Shown: piece by piece, positions 43,718 through 55,129 of the stretch
Position numbering within the stretch: the stretch's first letter is position 1
Layout of the letters: the number at the start of each line of letters is the position of its first letter
NCBI GenBank assembly: GCA_022606425.2
Contig: JAHDVF020000016.1
Coordinates: 4,122,501-4,186,500 of the forward strand
Source: Lepidostoma basale
Taxonomy: Eukaryota; Arthropoda; Insecta; Trichoptera; Lepidostomatidae
DNA length: 64,000 nt
Direction of reading: 5' to 3'
Position numbers and translations under genes: made by a program
Notes under the pieces: model-generated
Database searches by the model: none
What the model was told of the DNA's origin: nothing
What the model saw: the letters and a program-made list of their open reading frames with translations, nothing else

Positions 43718-44740
43718 AATTAAAAAAAAATACATATTATGGCAAAGCATCGTATTAGTCGGATGGTGCCAGAGTTCGTAGTTAAAGACCAACGAAGTTG
43801 ATTATTTCAATATACTCGATTTGAGTAATGTTATCCTGCAGACATTTCATTTTTACGTTTTTTTTTAAATTATGACAGTAACACGGTTCACTTCCAAACA
43901 TAAAAGTCGGTACTTCATTTATAGAAAAAATATATATGGTATATCAAAATCGAAATAACGATAATCAACTATACAATATTTTGAAAACAGTTTGAGAAGT
44001 TCAGAAAATTACTGAAACCGTTTTTTGATTATATTATATAATGAGAAAAATGCATTTAAAAAAATTAACAATTGGTTGATAAGTATTGCAAAGATCTACG
44101 CCGTATTTCTAGTGTTAAGACGCCTGGCTTAAAGGGCGCCCTTTGCGTATGGGTAAAACGCCCGGGCAAGGCGATGTGACGACGAAGTGAAAGTAATCGA
44201 GTGTGTAGAATGATAATCGAAAATAAAATTTGACAAAGTTAAGCCTTTAGACGATATCTCAAAAAAACAATTCTGGAGTGCTTATGACAGTGGTGATATT
44301 TTGAAGCGTCACCGACTAAGAGCATGTTTTGATCTGTGTTGTTGACAAAGATAGCTTAAATTTTTGTTTACTTTGAAAATAAGAATAGTGTAAAATGATA
44401 TTTCTTCATCTTTCAAAATTGAGAATCAGTCTCTACTCTTTATATTATTTAAAGACACTGGTCCTACAAAGTATTTATGATGGGTTAAATTTATAATGGC
44501 ACAAATATGAAAAATATAACCGTGTTATACAATAGATTTTTTATGTCTTGGAATTGTTGTTTGTTTTCATATGAGTTTATTTACCTCTAAACGTTAAAAA
44601 ATGCACCTTTTTTATCGGAGGTACAATATAAACTCAAATAATGGAACTAGCAAACCATCACGCTTAAATAACAAAACTCTTGAAGATATCCAAAGAGAGG
44701 ATGAACTGTTACATTCATTTATCTTTAATAAAATCTTCAA
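43718..44740. other. Non-coding, nothing recognised
   Basis: AT-rich. The phrase AAGGGCGCCCTTTGCGTATGG (44134, partly palindromic) stands out but has no partner. Confidence 0.35.
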
Positions 44741-44743
44741 TAA

Positions 44744-45157
44744 ATGACTCTAAAAGAACAACAAAGAATCTACTGGTTTGAGAATAGAATACTTAGAATG
44801 ACCCTGGGACCCAGATCTGGCGTTACAGCGGGAACTTGGAGGCATAGGACCAAGCGAGAGATCCGTACGATGACCCAGCAGCCCCTTATAACGAGCACCG
44901 TGAGAGCCGGTCGCCTAGCATGGATTGGGCACGTATGCCGAGCCGAAGAGACCAGAGCAATCAAGACCCTGTACGCGTCTAGACCGACTGGAGTAAGACC
45001 TCTAGGAAGGCCTAGACAGCGCCTAATGGACAATGTTCTGGCTGATCTGGCTAGGTTGGGCGAATCGGACTGCTGGGAGCAAAAGCCGCAGGATCGAGGA
45101 GCTTGGCGAAAAATCACCAAGGAGGCTAAGAACTCTTCAAGAGTTTTATGGCCATAG
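44744..45157 (+). mobile_element. Non-LTR retrotransposon C-terminal fragment, open
   Basis: An open frame of 137 codons: RIYWFENRILRMTLGPRSGV, TSTVRAGRLAWIGHVCRAEE and VRPLGRPRQRLMDNVLADL, ending EAKNSSRVLWP. The 'GHVxR...GRPxxRxxD' layout marks the post-RT domain of a LINE from a lineage other than RTE-A/B/C. No RT catalytic region and no clear microsatellite tail. The frame is unusually intact for its length. Confidence 0.7.
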
Positions 45158-45339
45158 GAAGTAAGTAGGATCTTCATAATTTATACAGGGTTTCTTGGTC
45201 GACTTTTGATATTTAATTTACATACCGATTTTCTGAAATTGTCCATAAATTTAAATACACACAATGACCAACGGAGAGGCAAACGATCGATGTTCAAGAT
45301 AAAAATCCAAAAAACCCGAACCAAAAAAAACGATAAATT

Positions 45340-45600
45340 GTGGTAGAAATGGGCTGGACATATATTATAGACAGAGAGGGCAGTACCACAGTACCAGATG
45401 GTATCACATAGAATACTTCAAGGAGGCCTTGGACAAGAAACAGAAGTAACAGGAGGCCACATAAAAGATGGACCGATGATATTATCCGAATAGCCGGGAA
45501 GACCTGGATGCGGAAGGGACAAAACAGGGAGGAGTGGAGAAAAATGAAAGAAGTCTATTGAGGTCTATTCTTGAGTGGAAGAAATCTGAAGAATAATATA
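45340..45600 (+). mobile_element. Degenerate RTE-like 3' fragment
   Basis: Broken plus-strand frames include NRRPHKRWTDDIIRIAGKTW and REEWRKMKEVY, the same layout as the RTE-B/C C-terminus. End poorly defined (TCTGAAGAATAATA). Confidence 0.6.
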
Positions 45601-45721
45601 TTTTCAAAGAACATTGTCGATTTAGTGCTGTTTTAATATCGTAACCTATATTTTATCATTATTTCAATATAGCCAAACCATTTAAGTGATCCGAAAAATT
45701 CTAGAAATTTTGCCAATATAA

Positions 45722-45965
45722 TCCAATTAAATAACGAAAACAAAAAAAAATTATACAAAATTTCTAGATGATTATATATTTAGCGTGCATCCACTTGTGT
45801 TTATTGTCGACCGGTTTCGGCAGCTTGCTGCCATCTTCAAGTAAGAAGATGGCAGCAAGCTGCTGAAACCGGTCGACGATAAACACAAGTGGAAGTACAG
45901 TAAATATACTCGTATAATAATAAAGAAATTTTGTATAATTTTTTTTTGTTTTCATTATTTAAAAT
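45722..45965. mobile_element. Palindromic MITE P2, near perfect hairpin
   Basis: Core arms 45791-45838 and 45845-45892 match in 46 of 48 positions by eye, around a 6-base loop. The inverted match continues outward, with AAAAAAAAATTATACAAAAT at about 45746 facing its complement near 45930. The plus strand reads AGAAGAT, GGCAGC-AAGCTGCT, GAAA, CCGG, TCGACG. Non-coding. Confidence 0.85.
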
Positions 45966-46619
45966 GAGCTTCTACCAAGAAATTTCGATAAAATATTAAT
46001 AACTATAATCCAATCAAATCGTGACGTATTAGATGATAAGATATAAACAGAAAAACAGCGTTTTGAAACATTTTTTTGTTGATATTGTGATGCTTTAAGT
46101 TTAAAAATAAGCAATAAAACGATGTACATAATGGTATAAAAGAATTATAAAAATTAAATATGATGAAAATACATAATATGTACTCGTATGTAAAGAAGAT
46201 AAATTTAAAATAACTTAAGTTGAACAATGTGCGGATATTTTTTAACCTACAAAATATACTGCATTATAAAGCAATACATTACGTGACACATGTGTTTTAC
46301 TTGTGAATGAAAGATGAAAAAATGTTCGTCGGCAAATTGGATCGACATTTTTAGAACATGAAATAAATTTATTTACGTATACAAGCATGTACTATTTTGA
46401 GAAGCGATATTTCATTGAATGAGTCAAAAACATAATACATATTAAAAAAATTGATTTCAAGCTTTTTCTAAAGACGTTTCAGATAACGTTGGTTTCGGAG
46501 GTAAACATCTTATAAGATCGATATTAAAAATTGAATTAAATTCGCGATATGCTACGTTTTCCTGGAACGTCCTAGATTTTGTGCTCAATTCACACTTTCT
46601 TCTATAATATACATTATAT
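45966..46619. other. Non-coding
   Basis: Begins with a P2 end (TGAGCTTCTACCAAGAAATTT). The rest is AT-rich with no match. Confidence 0.4.
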
Positions 46620-47110
46620 TGTATTATGAAAACGTCATTTTCCAGAAGCTTGATTACATTATATGAGAGTTATCTGTTTACTTGCTAGGGGATTATCAAA
46701 TATGACAATGAAATTTGATATTGCCCCAGCAACTCGAAACATGTATTCCCAAAAAAATAAAATAAAATTTAAACACTGTTATAATATCACAATTTATTTT
46801 TATTCGCTGAGAGCGTCGCGACAGCTGTTTCGCCAACCGATGTTGGCATCATCAGGTGTTACAATCAAGCTGTTTATTGTAACACCAAAAAGCTTATTGA
46901 AACACCTGATGATGCCAACATCGGTTGGCGAAACAGCTGTCATGACACTCTCAGTGAATAAAAAGAAATTGTGATATTATAACAGTGCTTTTATTTTAAC
47001 AGTAAAAATGTTGAAGCATAATCGTGTTTCGGCCAAAACAATGAACTATTTAAAATACTCGTAAAACTTCTAAAATACTGACGTTTTCAATAATATTATA
47101 TTACATAGTC
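46620..47110. mobile_element. MITE P1 copy split by a P3 palindrome
   Basis: Left part: AAAACGTCATTTTCCAGAAGC, GGGGATTATCAAATATGAC, CTCGAAACATGTATTCCC. Right part after the insert: AAAACTTCTAAAATACTGACG. The 46774-46987 palindrome lies inside. Confidence 0.65.
46774..46987. mobile_element. Palindromic MITE, family P3, with best hammerhead-like motif
   Basis: Arms begin CACTGTTATAATATCACAAT and end inverted at ATTGTGATATTATAACAGTG, about 75 bp each. The plus strand at 46906-46941 reads CTGATGA, T, GCCAAC-ATCG-GTTGGC, GAAA, CAGCTG, TC; the left arm carries the same on minus (46820-46855). Non-coding, 214 bp, inserted in a P1 copy. Confidence 0.8.
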
Positions 47111-47204
47111 GGTGTTAAAAAAACGTCGGTGTTTAAAAAACAATAAATATACATTATTCATGATATACATACGAGTATGTGTGAATATAAATACTGCTGA
47201 ATAC

Positions 47205-47355
47205 ATTTTCCTCGACATGTTTCAAAGGGCGAACCCTTCATCGCCGAGAGAACTAAATAAACTGTATCGTTGTAGTAGGACATCAGTTTATTTACGTTGT
47301 TTAACCTTCGATGAAGGTGTAATATACCTTCGAAACATGTCGAAAAAAGATATAC
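47205..47355. mobile_element. Palindromic element, family P4
   Basis: Left arm (minus reading) GATGAAGGGTTCGCCCTTTG, AAACATGTCGAGG; right arm GATGAAGGTGTAATATACCTTC, GAAACATGTCGAAA. Arms agree in design but differ in the inner stem, so they have diverged while each stays self-pairing. Confidence 0.6.
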
Positions 47356-47583
47356 TCAACAACGGAAAAACTGCGTTAGAAACTAAGTGTAAACTCGGAT
47401 ATAAATCACAATTATGGAATTACATTCTGGATTATAAAAAAAAACTTTTATCCTAATTTTTTTTTGTGTTAAAACCATCTTAGAAATTCTTTTGTTATGT
47501 GATTAATTAGTCAATAACAAAATATGTTATAATTATATTTAGTTAAAGTTGTCATCGCAAACAAAAACATTTTGAAAAAAGCT

Positions 47584-48098
47584 AAAATGGCAGTGCACAA
47601 TGGTGTTCTTATACCGACCCTTATGTATGAATGCGAAGCATGGATCTGGGAAAAGAAGGATTAATGTAGAATAAATGCAGTAGATATGAGATCTCTTAGA
47701 CAAATGTTTGGATACTCCGTGTATAATAGAGAGTCGAATGAAAAAGAAAGAAGTGAATGCGGTACGAATGATGGTGTTATGAACAAAATAACGAAAGGAT
47801 CATTAAGATGGCTTGGACACATGAAAAGAATGAATGAAGAAAGAATGATAAAAAATTATACGTTAACGATGTAAATGGAACTTGAAATAGCCGAAAACCG
47901 AGGAAAACGTGGCACGATCACATAAATCAAATATTTAATGTCGGCCACGTGAGGAGTCAGAGAAATCGACGCGCGTGCATGACAAGATGTATGAATGTTG
48001 AGCAAACGAGGAAAGTATTTCAGGAATGAAAAGTGTGGAAGTTCATTTTTTCTACCTACCCCTTCGAAGAGACAGCGTGATGGTTAGTTAGTTAGTTT
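47584..48098 (+). mobile_element. RTE-A degenerate copy with TTAG tail
   Basis: MAVHNGVLIPTLMYECEAW, a stop, then MRSLRQMFGYSVYNRESNEK and MNKITKGSLRWLGHMKRMNE. Later frames are broken; the end is CCTTCGAAGAGACAGCGTG plus TTAG. Confidence 0.82.
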
Positions 48099-48119
48099 TA
48101 TTCTAATTGTTCTCAATTT

Positions 48120-48210
48120 CAACCGGTTTCGGCAGCTCGCTGCCAACTTTTGGAAAAAAAACCTTTATTATTTAAAATGAACTTCTCTACCAAGAAATTT
48201 TAAACAACAT
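48120..48210 (-). mobile_element. MITE P2 fragment
   Basis: TTTCAACCGGTTTCGGCAGC, TCGCTGCC and GAACTTCTCTACCAAGAAATT match one P2 arm. Confidence 0.6.
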
Positions 48211-48273
48211 TAATAGTTTGTTCGAAATGTTGAATGAATATGTCTTGGATTTTTTTCTTATGTATTTAATATA

Positions 48274-48303
48274 TGATGATAATAATAATAATAATAATAA
48301 TTA
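48274..48303. repeat. ATA microsatellite
   Basis: GATGATAATAATAATAATAA and so on, about ten units. Confidence 0.8.
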
Positions 48304-48360
48304 GGCTAATTTGTCTAGCGCCGTTTTCGTGAATAGTCCACCTCAAGGGCGCAGTTTCAG
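48303..48360 (+). repeat. Short repeat shared with 41645-41705
   Basis: GGCTAATTTGTCTAGCGCCG and CACCTCAAGGGC match the minus-strand copy. Confidence 0.55.
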
Positions 48361-48479
48361 GAATCTCATTCATATTTGAATGAGAAATTCACTAGTGCAA
48401 CCAAATCTACATAGATGGCTGACTGAAACTGCCACGTGAAGATAAATATGGATTTTGAAGTATATATACATCTTCCAAA

Positions 48480-48650
48480 AATTTGTCATGCATGATCACA
48501 AATAACAAAGGTGGAATGGGGAATGTTGTAATTACATAAAGCGTGCGCTTAACCCAACCAATGACAGGTCATAAGTCCTGTAAACACCTTGATCATCCAT
48601 GTTCAGTTTCCAGTTTACGTCTTCGTCTCTATTGAGATACAATTTAAATC
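48480..48650 (-). repeat. Copy of the 18001 repeat
   Basis: ATGGGGAATGTTGTAATTAC, CAGGTCATAAGTCCTGTAAAC and CGTCTCTATTGAGATACAATT are the reverse complement of 18001-18265 blocks. Confidence 0.7.
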
Positions 48651-49235
48651 TCATTCATCACTGCAATTAATCTTATTCTATTATTCTTTTATTTATTTAA
48701 TGAACTTCTGATAAAAGTTCTTACTCGCGTTTTCCGGTAACCGGTAAGGAAATGGCGGACGGAACTGCGCAATCAAATGAAAAATAAATTGCAATTAAAT
48801 TAGCCGATAATAAACGGTAGCCAAGTATTAGCGATAAACCGCTAAATTTTCTATTAAAATCCGCAACCACGTTCGGAATATGGCCGACGATAAATCTCTA
48901 TGCATTTTAATAAACGAGAACCACGTTATTATTTTAAGTGGGGTAAAATTCAAATGAACCGGAGGCCGGATAGTTATGCTAAAACATGGAGTATCAAAAT
49001 TAAATTGGAATAATCTCGGCCTTTATTGTGATGGCGTTATTTAATTTAATACGGGGGGGGGGGCTAGGTTGGTCGCCAAAACAGGAGATCCCTTATAATT
49101 TTTAGACCCCAGTAGACGGTATCTAGAGGTCCAATTAACTGGACAAAGTGATATTATATAAATTTATAATTTTTTGAACGTTTTCTATTAATTTCTATAT
49201 TGAAATAGAATCTCAAATTGAAACTAAATTAAAAT
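48651..49235. other. Non-coding with GC-richer patch at 48720-49010
   Basis: Repeat-free: GGAAATGGCGGACGGAACTGC, CGGAATATGGCCGACGATAA. A run of 11 G lies at 49052-49062. Candidate regulatory DNA. Confidence 0.4.
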
Positions 49236-49239
49236 TTGA

Positions 49240-49790
49240 CATATTATACATTCCTTTCTTATATGACCATTTGAGATTCTGGCGTATATCGTTCTACCAC
49301 ACATATGTCTTAGGGACCTCATCTCTACCGCATTTATTCTGCTCTCATCCTTCTTCTGCCAGTTCCATGTCTCGCCTCCATACATTAGGGTTGGGACCAA
49401 CTCCATTGTGAACGGTCGTTTTCGCTTTTATTGATTAATTTTTGTTTCCAATAACTATATTTAAAGCTCCATTCACTTTGTTACCCGCACCAACTCTTCT
49501 TTCGATGTCACTATCCGTTCGGCCATCCGCTGTGAACATGCTACCTAAGTACACAAATTCACTTACCTGCTCCGAATTCTCTTCGTTCACACTGTCATTT
49601 TCTATTCCCATTCAAAAACCATCACCTTTGACTTTCCGACATTCATCATTAAATCATTTGATTTGCATACCTCATACATTCTCGACACTAAGACTTGTAA
49701 TTCGTCCGCACTATCCGCAACGAGAACGGCATCGTCCGCGTAAAGCAGACGAATTACAGACAAATCTCTAATCTTAGCATTAGAAACTAT
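49240..49790 (-). mobile_element. RTE-A fragment truncated at both ends
   Basis: The minus strand encodes IRLLYADDAVLVADSADELQ (RT motif C), VCKSNDLMMNVGKSKVMVFE, then after frameshifts LVPTLMYGGETWNWQKKDES and RTIYARISNGHIRKEC. It lacks the 3' end and tail, so it is not a simple 5'-truncated insertion; a later deletion is likely. About 90% like the copy at 21127 by eye. Confidence 0.85.
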
Positions 49791-50312
49791 TATATTATAA
49801 AGATACATTTTATTGAAGGTTAAGTTGTTAACACTGTGGTATTCCAATGTTAATTTGAAATAAGAATTTGTAACACAGTTTAAATCTATTTTATCATTTG
49901 AAATTTAAATTTTCAGGGTTAAAAAACAAACTAAGCTCCGGCGGGAGCGAAATAAGTTGGTTCGATAAAACAAAATAAAGTGGTGTAAAAACAAAGCATT
50001 TATTCAAATAAAGCATGTTTTTAATGTTTAAGGAAAATAAAAAGTAACCAACATGAACATTAATATGAAACAAGAAAGAAAAATAAACTAAGGCTCCTAT
50101 TCAGAAAAAAGCCAAATCCCAGATTTCCCTTATGTATAAAGCATTTAAAATTTATGAAGATATATCGGAGGATGTCAAAAGTATGCAGAGCATAAATTTT
50201 TTTTTTGAAAAGAATTAAATAAATATGTTAACAAAATGTAACCTTATATTGTAACCTTATTATTATAATTGAATGTTTAATTGTTTTTTCATTAGAACAT
50301 GTGTGGTGTATA
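49791..50312. other. Non-coding
   Basis: A GTTAACACTGTGGTATTCC repeat end lies at 49826. The rest is AT-rich, no gene. Confidence 0.4.
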
Positions 50313-50581
50313 TACATGTCGCACGCTTAATAGAACACTGGCTTAACTAAAAAAAACAAGTTTTGCTCAATCTGACATGAGTCGGTGTTTTAACAATAAC
50401 AGTCGAAAAACACGTGCGAATGAAAAAGACCGATATAGTGTAATGGAGGTCAATTGGCGGAATTTTGACTTAATTTTAAAGCGAAACGATGGATAGCGTT
50501 AACACGAGCATCTGTATAATGTTAACTCAATTATGACCTAAACCATAATCGGTCAGATTACTATTAAGCGTGCGATGTGTA
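50313..50581. mobile_element. TIR element, 269 bp
   Basis: TACATGTCGCACGCTTAATAG at the left faces CTATTAAGCGTGCGATGTGTA at the right, about 19 of 21 paired. Non-coding, superfamily not determined. Confidence 0.65.
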
Positions 50582-51314
50582 CTGTTTCAAGTAAATAAAT
50601 AATAAATAATCGTGCGACATCAAAAATTAAGTACTTTATACGAAAGTAAAGGAAATAAATAATATATTATAATATGTGCAAAGGCGCCTTAACTTCTATA
50701 AATTGGCTTGAACAATAATGTATAAGACGAGTTTGCAGCCGACGATGAATCGTCCCCACTAAACAAATTATACTTCACTGATTGGGGCCTCCAACAGATT
50801 TATGGCTAATCTCCCGCGTCAAGCCAGCATCGATACGGATTCATAGACTCCCCCTCAGAGGGGCCAAAACGCCAGACCGATCGACGAAAAGCCATCGCGT
50901 CAAATTGGAAACCGTTGCAAAAGGGATAAACGAAACGGTTCAGTAGTTTCGATGCTTTTGGTGAGCGGGTAATAACTTTCGACGGAAGTGTATGCTAGTG
51001 GCGCAAATTCGGGTGGTCAATGCGCTAATACTCGAGTACATAAATCGAACAGTGACAGATTACACTACCATCCCTCGCAGGAATTAAGGACCCGCTCTGT
51101 GGTCGGATTTGATCGCGCCGACTTCGGGTAATTGTCTAGCTGTACTCTCCCAGATATTTAGCGTTCGAATTCAATAGGAATCAAATTAATTTCACGATAA
51201 TAAGATAGAAGCGTTTGTAAGGCAAAGTTCTAGCAGTAACAGTAATAAAAGAAACATTTCCTAGTTCTTTGATTTGAAATAGTGAATGAAATGTTACACT
51301 AGTACAATTCTATT
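50582..51314. other. Repeat-free, GC-richer DNA (50730-51130)
   Basis: A long stretch without matches to other parts of the window (CTCCCCCTCAGAGGGGCC hairpin at about 50847). No splice-bounded frame found. Possible regulatory or unannotated exon DNA. Confidence 0.4.
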
Positions 51315-51745
51315 TTATATGAATTATTTATTTATTTATGTATACATAATACACAAATGAGACATAACAAAAGAAAAACATGTAGGCGACTCATTTGGAC
51401 ACAAAACGGTGTTACAAAGATAATATAAAACAACATGAAACCAAAAAATCATACATATCAGAAGGAACCCAAATATGCAGTAATCTTTCCAGAATTTGTA
51501 ATATTTTTTTTTATGAATACTGCCTCACTGACACTGAAAATGTCCAAATCCGAGACGATTAGATTCAACGTCCGAATTGCTCTTCCCACTGGAATCACCA
51601 AAGGCAGGTTGGTTCTGCGTGACGGAGAAAAGAACAATTGAAGTCGGCGCTGTCGCAGGTCAACGTAACAAAAATACCTATTTGCTCCAGAACATAGGGG
51701 TTCTCAATAGAGCCCCGAATCGGTTTGAACAATTCGTTAGCAAAA
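51315..51745 (-). mobile_element. Jockey/CR1-like LINE 3' end, ATTT tail
   Basis: Left edge ATTATTTATTTATTTATG. The reverse complement further in matches the LINE C-terminus region by AATTGCTCTTCCCACTGG and GGCAGGTTGGTTCTGCG, as in 41812-42240. Frame broken. Confidence 0.65.
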
Positions 51746-52089
51746 TTGTAATGGTAATAAAAATTGTAAATTGTAAATTGTAATGTAAATAAAAATTGTA
51801 AATTTTAATATGATATTGTATGGCTTTATACAGTCGTATAAGTAAAAAAGTTGTACATAATTAATAATCATCAGAGATAGTGACAACATAACGGTAGTGA
51901 CATCGACGTAGATTCCATGGTTAAATCCATGCAGCAATCCCAAGAGTTGTGGAGTAAGGTGGGAGGTTTCATGGAGGAGATAATGGCCCAAAAAGATAAA
52001 GACGAGATGCGGCTACAGCAACTGGGGTATATAGTTTTGATAAACTCAAGGGATTAAAACAAAAAATATATACTAAACAATTCATATTT
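51746..52089. other. AT-rich spacer
   Basis: A short tandem of AAATTGTAAATTGTAATG lies at about 51770-51806. The stretch 51890-52040 has a plus frame (MQQSQELWSKVGGFMEEIMA) that recalls coiled-coil gag-like or LINE ORF1 protein, but it is too short to call. Confidence 0.3.
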
Positions 52090-52424
52090 ATGATGGTGTT
52101 ATGAACAAAATAATGAAAGGATCATTAAGATGGTTTGGACATACGGAAAGAATGAATGAAGAAAGAAAGGTTAAAAAAATTATATGTTAACGATGTAAAT
52201 GGAACCAGAAATAGAGGAAGGCCGAGGAAAACGTGATCAAATAAATCAAATACTGAATGTCGGCCATATGAGGAGTTAGAGAAATCGACGCGCGTGCATG
52301 ACACGATGTATGAATGTTGAGGAAGCAAGAGAAATATGTCAGGAAAGAAAAGTGTGGCAGTCCATTCTTTCTGCATACTCCATCGGGGAGACGGAGTGGT
52401 GGTTAGTTAGTTAGTTAGTTTATT
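52090..52424 (+). mobile_element. RTE-A 3' fragment with TTAG tail
   Basis: GGTGTTATGAACAAAATAATG, GATGTAAATGGAACCAGAAA, GTGTGGCAGTCCATTCTTTC and TTAGTTAGTTAGTTAG. Frameshifted. Confidence 0.82.
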
Positions 52425-53415
52425 TAAATATTTTATTAAGGTATATAATATATAATACGACATAGCTTGATGACAAATATGTTTACAATACATGTACGTC
52501 ACTTATGAAGCTAATGATCCAAGAATAATAATAAAGTAATTTTCACAGCTTTGTGTTATAAATAACAATAATCTTATAACAGATTGAAACTAGTAAATTA
52601 AGAAGCTACCCAAGGAGATGCGGATCACATATTTTGCGGAATATTCTGCATCGGTTCACACAAGAGAATAAAAAAAGAAAATCGAGATGTTTTATTTTGC
52701 GTTTGGCAACCAGAGCAAGCAGACCGCCCGATCCTTATTACTCCTGGAATAACGAATCAGTCTGAATATCGACCTTGTTTCGGATTCGAAACCTTTAGCA
52801 ATTTCGTGTACGGATTACCATTAAACTAAAAAAGATAAAACCTTTTACAATATAATGGTTAATGGCCAAAGTTCTGATTAAAATGAATAAATTTGAGTGC
52901 GACTTAAAAAAATAATGAGTTCCTACGTACTCTGAGAATATCTTTCTCATTTTTATGCCTTTAGCTACGATTCTTCCGTTGGTGCTTTTGCAAGATTCGC
53001 GTTAAACACAATAAAAGTCTGTAAAAACTCAAATATGGCGAAGTAATCTTTCTCACGCTACGGTGTGCTCGGATGACGCTATCCCAGGGGAAATGTAAAA
53101 TTTTCCTCTATTTCGTATATACATTATTATGTATCACTCACCTTTAGGACAATCACCTTACGTTTATCATGCGAGAGCAGTATAAGCCGGCAGAAGCCAA
53201 AATCAACTCGGGCGTATAATAAAATGTCTCTTCTGAAATAATGAAATGGCTTAGACTAACAGGGCAATCCACTTGAGAAGTAAAAAATATGATAAGTTCC
53301 AAAAAAATATTATGTGAAAATAAATGTTCACAATTCCCTTTTAACATTCAAAGAAATATAACACAAAACAGCAAACCGCTTAATGTATTACAAGGATATT
53401 CGATTAATAATATAA
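52425..53415. other. Non-coding, nothing recognised
   Basis: AT-rich with a unique GC-richer patch at 52600-52830. No gene. Confidence 0.35.
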
Positions 53416-53650
53416 TGTTATTTTATTTTATATTATTTGTTTTAGATTTATTTTGTGGATGTTGGACGATCTAAGTACCCGCGGGAGATGCCTATTGGTG
53501 GCAATGAGGTTCGCAACCTATCACACCGCGTCTCTAGCGGGGGCGAAAAGAGAAGGATGGAGTGCCGCATCGGCTAAAGTGTGGCAGTCCATTCTTTCTG
53601 CCTACCCTTTCGGAGAGACGGTGCGATGATTAGTTAGTTGGTTAAATAGA
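53416..53650 (+). mobile_element. SINE-like element with RTE-A 3' end
   Basis: TATTATTTGTTTTAGATTTA, GGAGATGCCTATTGGTGGC, GGTTCGCAACCTATCACACC, then GTGTGGCAGTCCATTCTTTC and a TTAG tail. Confidence 0.78.
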
Positions 53651-54029
53651 TAGTCACAGAGTAAAAAATACGAAAAATTACATATATATTTTTTTTCGAT
53701 TTTGATGAAAAATACGGTTTTATATCAGATTTAAATGTTAATTCAAAATTGCATTAATAATACCTCTGTAAGATGAAATGTGTAATATAACTTATAAAAT
53801 ACAATAAAAATTCTAGTTCGTTTCCGTTCTTTCATATTTATAGTTCGTTAACGTTTTCGTAGATATTAGTATTTTTTTTAATATTGTGCTCGTATGAAGT
53901 CTTATGTTTATCTACATTTTAAAAAACTTGGCCTATTCATAGAAGTAATATGGTATACGAGTATAATAGGCCGACAATGACCTATGGTGTGTAGTCAAGT
54001 GCAGATTTAATTCGAAATAAAAATCTTTT
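53651..54029. other. AT-rich spacer
   Basis: Nothing recognised. Confidence 0.35.
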
Positions 54030-54345
54030 CAGAACCTCAAAGAAGAAAACCCCTAGCACCATTGCGGGAAATTCTCTTAGAGACAGAGTAAAAAATACTC
54101 GTATATATTGGAACTAAGGAAAATCTACAATACAGAGGACATCGTGAAATGGAGCAGAACGAGAAGACGATTCTGGAGACACTCACAGAATCGTATAAAC
54201 TGTTGCAAATGGGATGACTATAGGCCAATGTCCATCTGCCAGGCCACCCAAATAATGGCGAGATAGATGCTATTCCGCTTTGCAAGAAGAATCAAATTCC
54301 GTGACAATAGATCACCCGATCTGATTGAAGAAGAAGATACAGATT
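54030..54345 (+). mobile_element. Probable degenerate RTE remnant with GAA tail
   Basis: One broken plus frame includes WSRTRRRFWRHSQNRINC and DYRPMSICQATQIM, and the block ends TTGAAGAAGAAGATAC. The layout fits an RTE-B/C C-terminus, but conservation is poor. Confidence 0.4.
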
Positions 54346-54519
54346 AACAGATATTGTCACAAAATAATAGTAGGTATATACAATTTATTTTTGAAATCCA
54401 TTAAAAATAAATAATGGAAAATTAAATTGTCTAATTAATAATCTTAATAGATGGCGCTAGTGTAGATTTAACTAAAAAATGTGAAGTGTTTCTTAACATA
54501 GTAGCATACATACATCTTT

Positions 54520-54665
54520 CATAAAATAGTCAGACGTGGTGGTCGTAAGAAGGGCGGAATGGGAAATGTTGTTAACGACAGATCATAAGTCCTGTAAGCG
54601 CCTCGACCACCATATTCTGTTTCCAGAAAACAATTTACATCTACGTCTCTATTGAGATACAATTA
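54520..54665 (-). repeat. Copy of the 18001 repeat
   Basis: GTGGTGGTCGTAAGAAGGGCG, AATGTTGTTAACGACAG, CATAAGTCCTGTAAGCGCC and TCTATTGAGATACAATTAATTC in reverse complement. Confidence 0.72.
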
Positions 54666-55129
54666 ATTCTTTAAAATAAATTGTGTTTAGTCAAGTGTAC
54701 TAGGGCATATTGGTTTACATATACCTACATTTGAAAACGTGGTTATGAAGAAGTCAGATTTAAATACAATTTTACTGAGTATTAAATAAAATGAATGTAA
54801 TGATTTCACGAGCACACGTGTACAAGAGTGTAGGTGTACGTAACAGAGAATGCGGAGAATGCTGGTTTTATAATTAGGGGTTCGCGTAAACAAAATAATG
54901 AAATGAAAAGTCACGTAACACGTATTTAGGGGAGCGAACGCGAACAGAAACAGGACACAGGTGAAAGCAAAGGTGACTTTTATTCCCGCGTTAAAACCAG
55001 AAATCGTTATTCTCGACATTGTGGGAGTATTTTATAAAAATTGTATCATGGCAGGTTATAAATTTTACTCTGATCAAACGTAAAAAACACAAACCATACA
55101 CAATTCATAGAGGCACACAAATATTTTTC
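54666..55129. other. Non-coding, nothing recognised
   Basis: Unique, no gene; a 110-codon minus frame at 54687-55019 has no motif or splice support. Confidence 0.3.

Noticed and set aside
51890..52040. Gag-like coiled-coil ORF
   Set aside because: Only about 45 codons with no zinc knuckle or neighbouring element structure.
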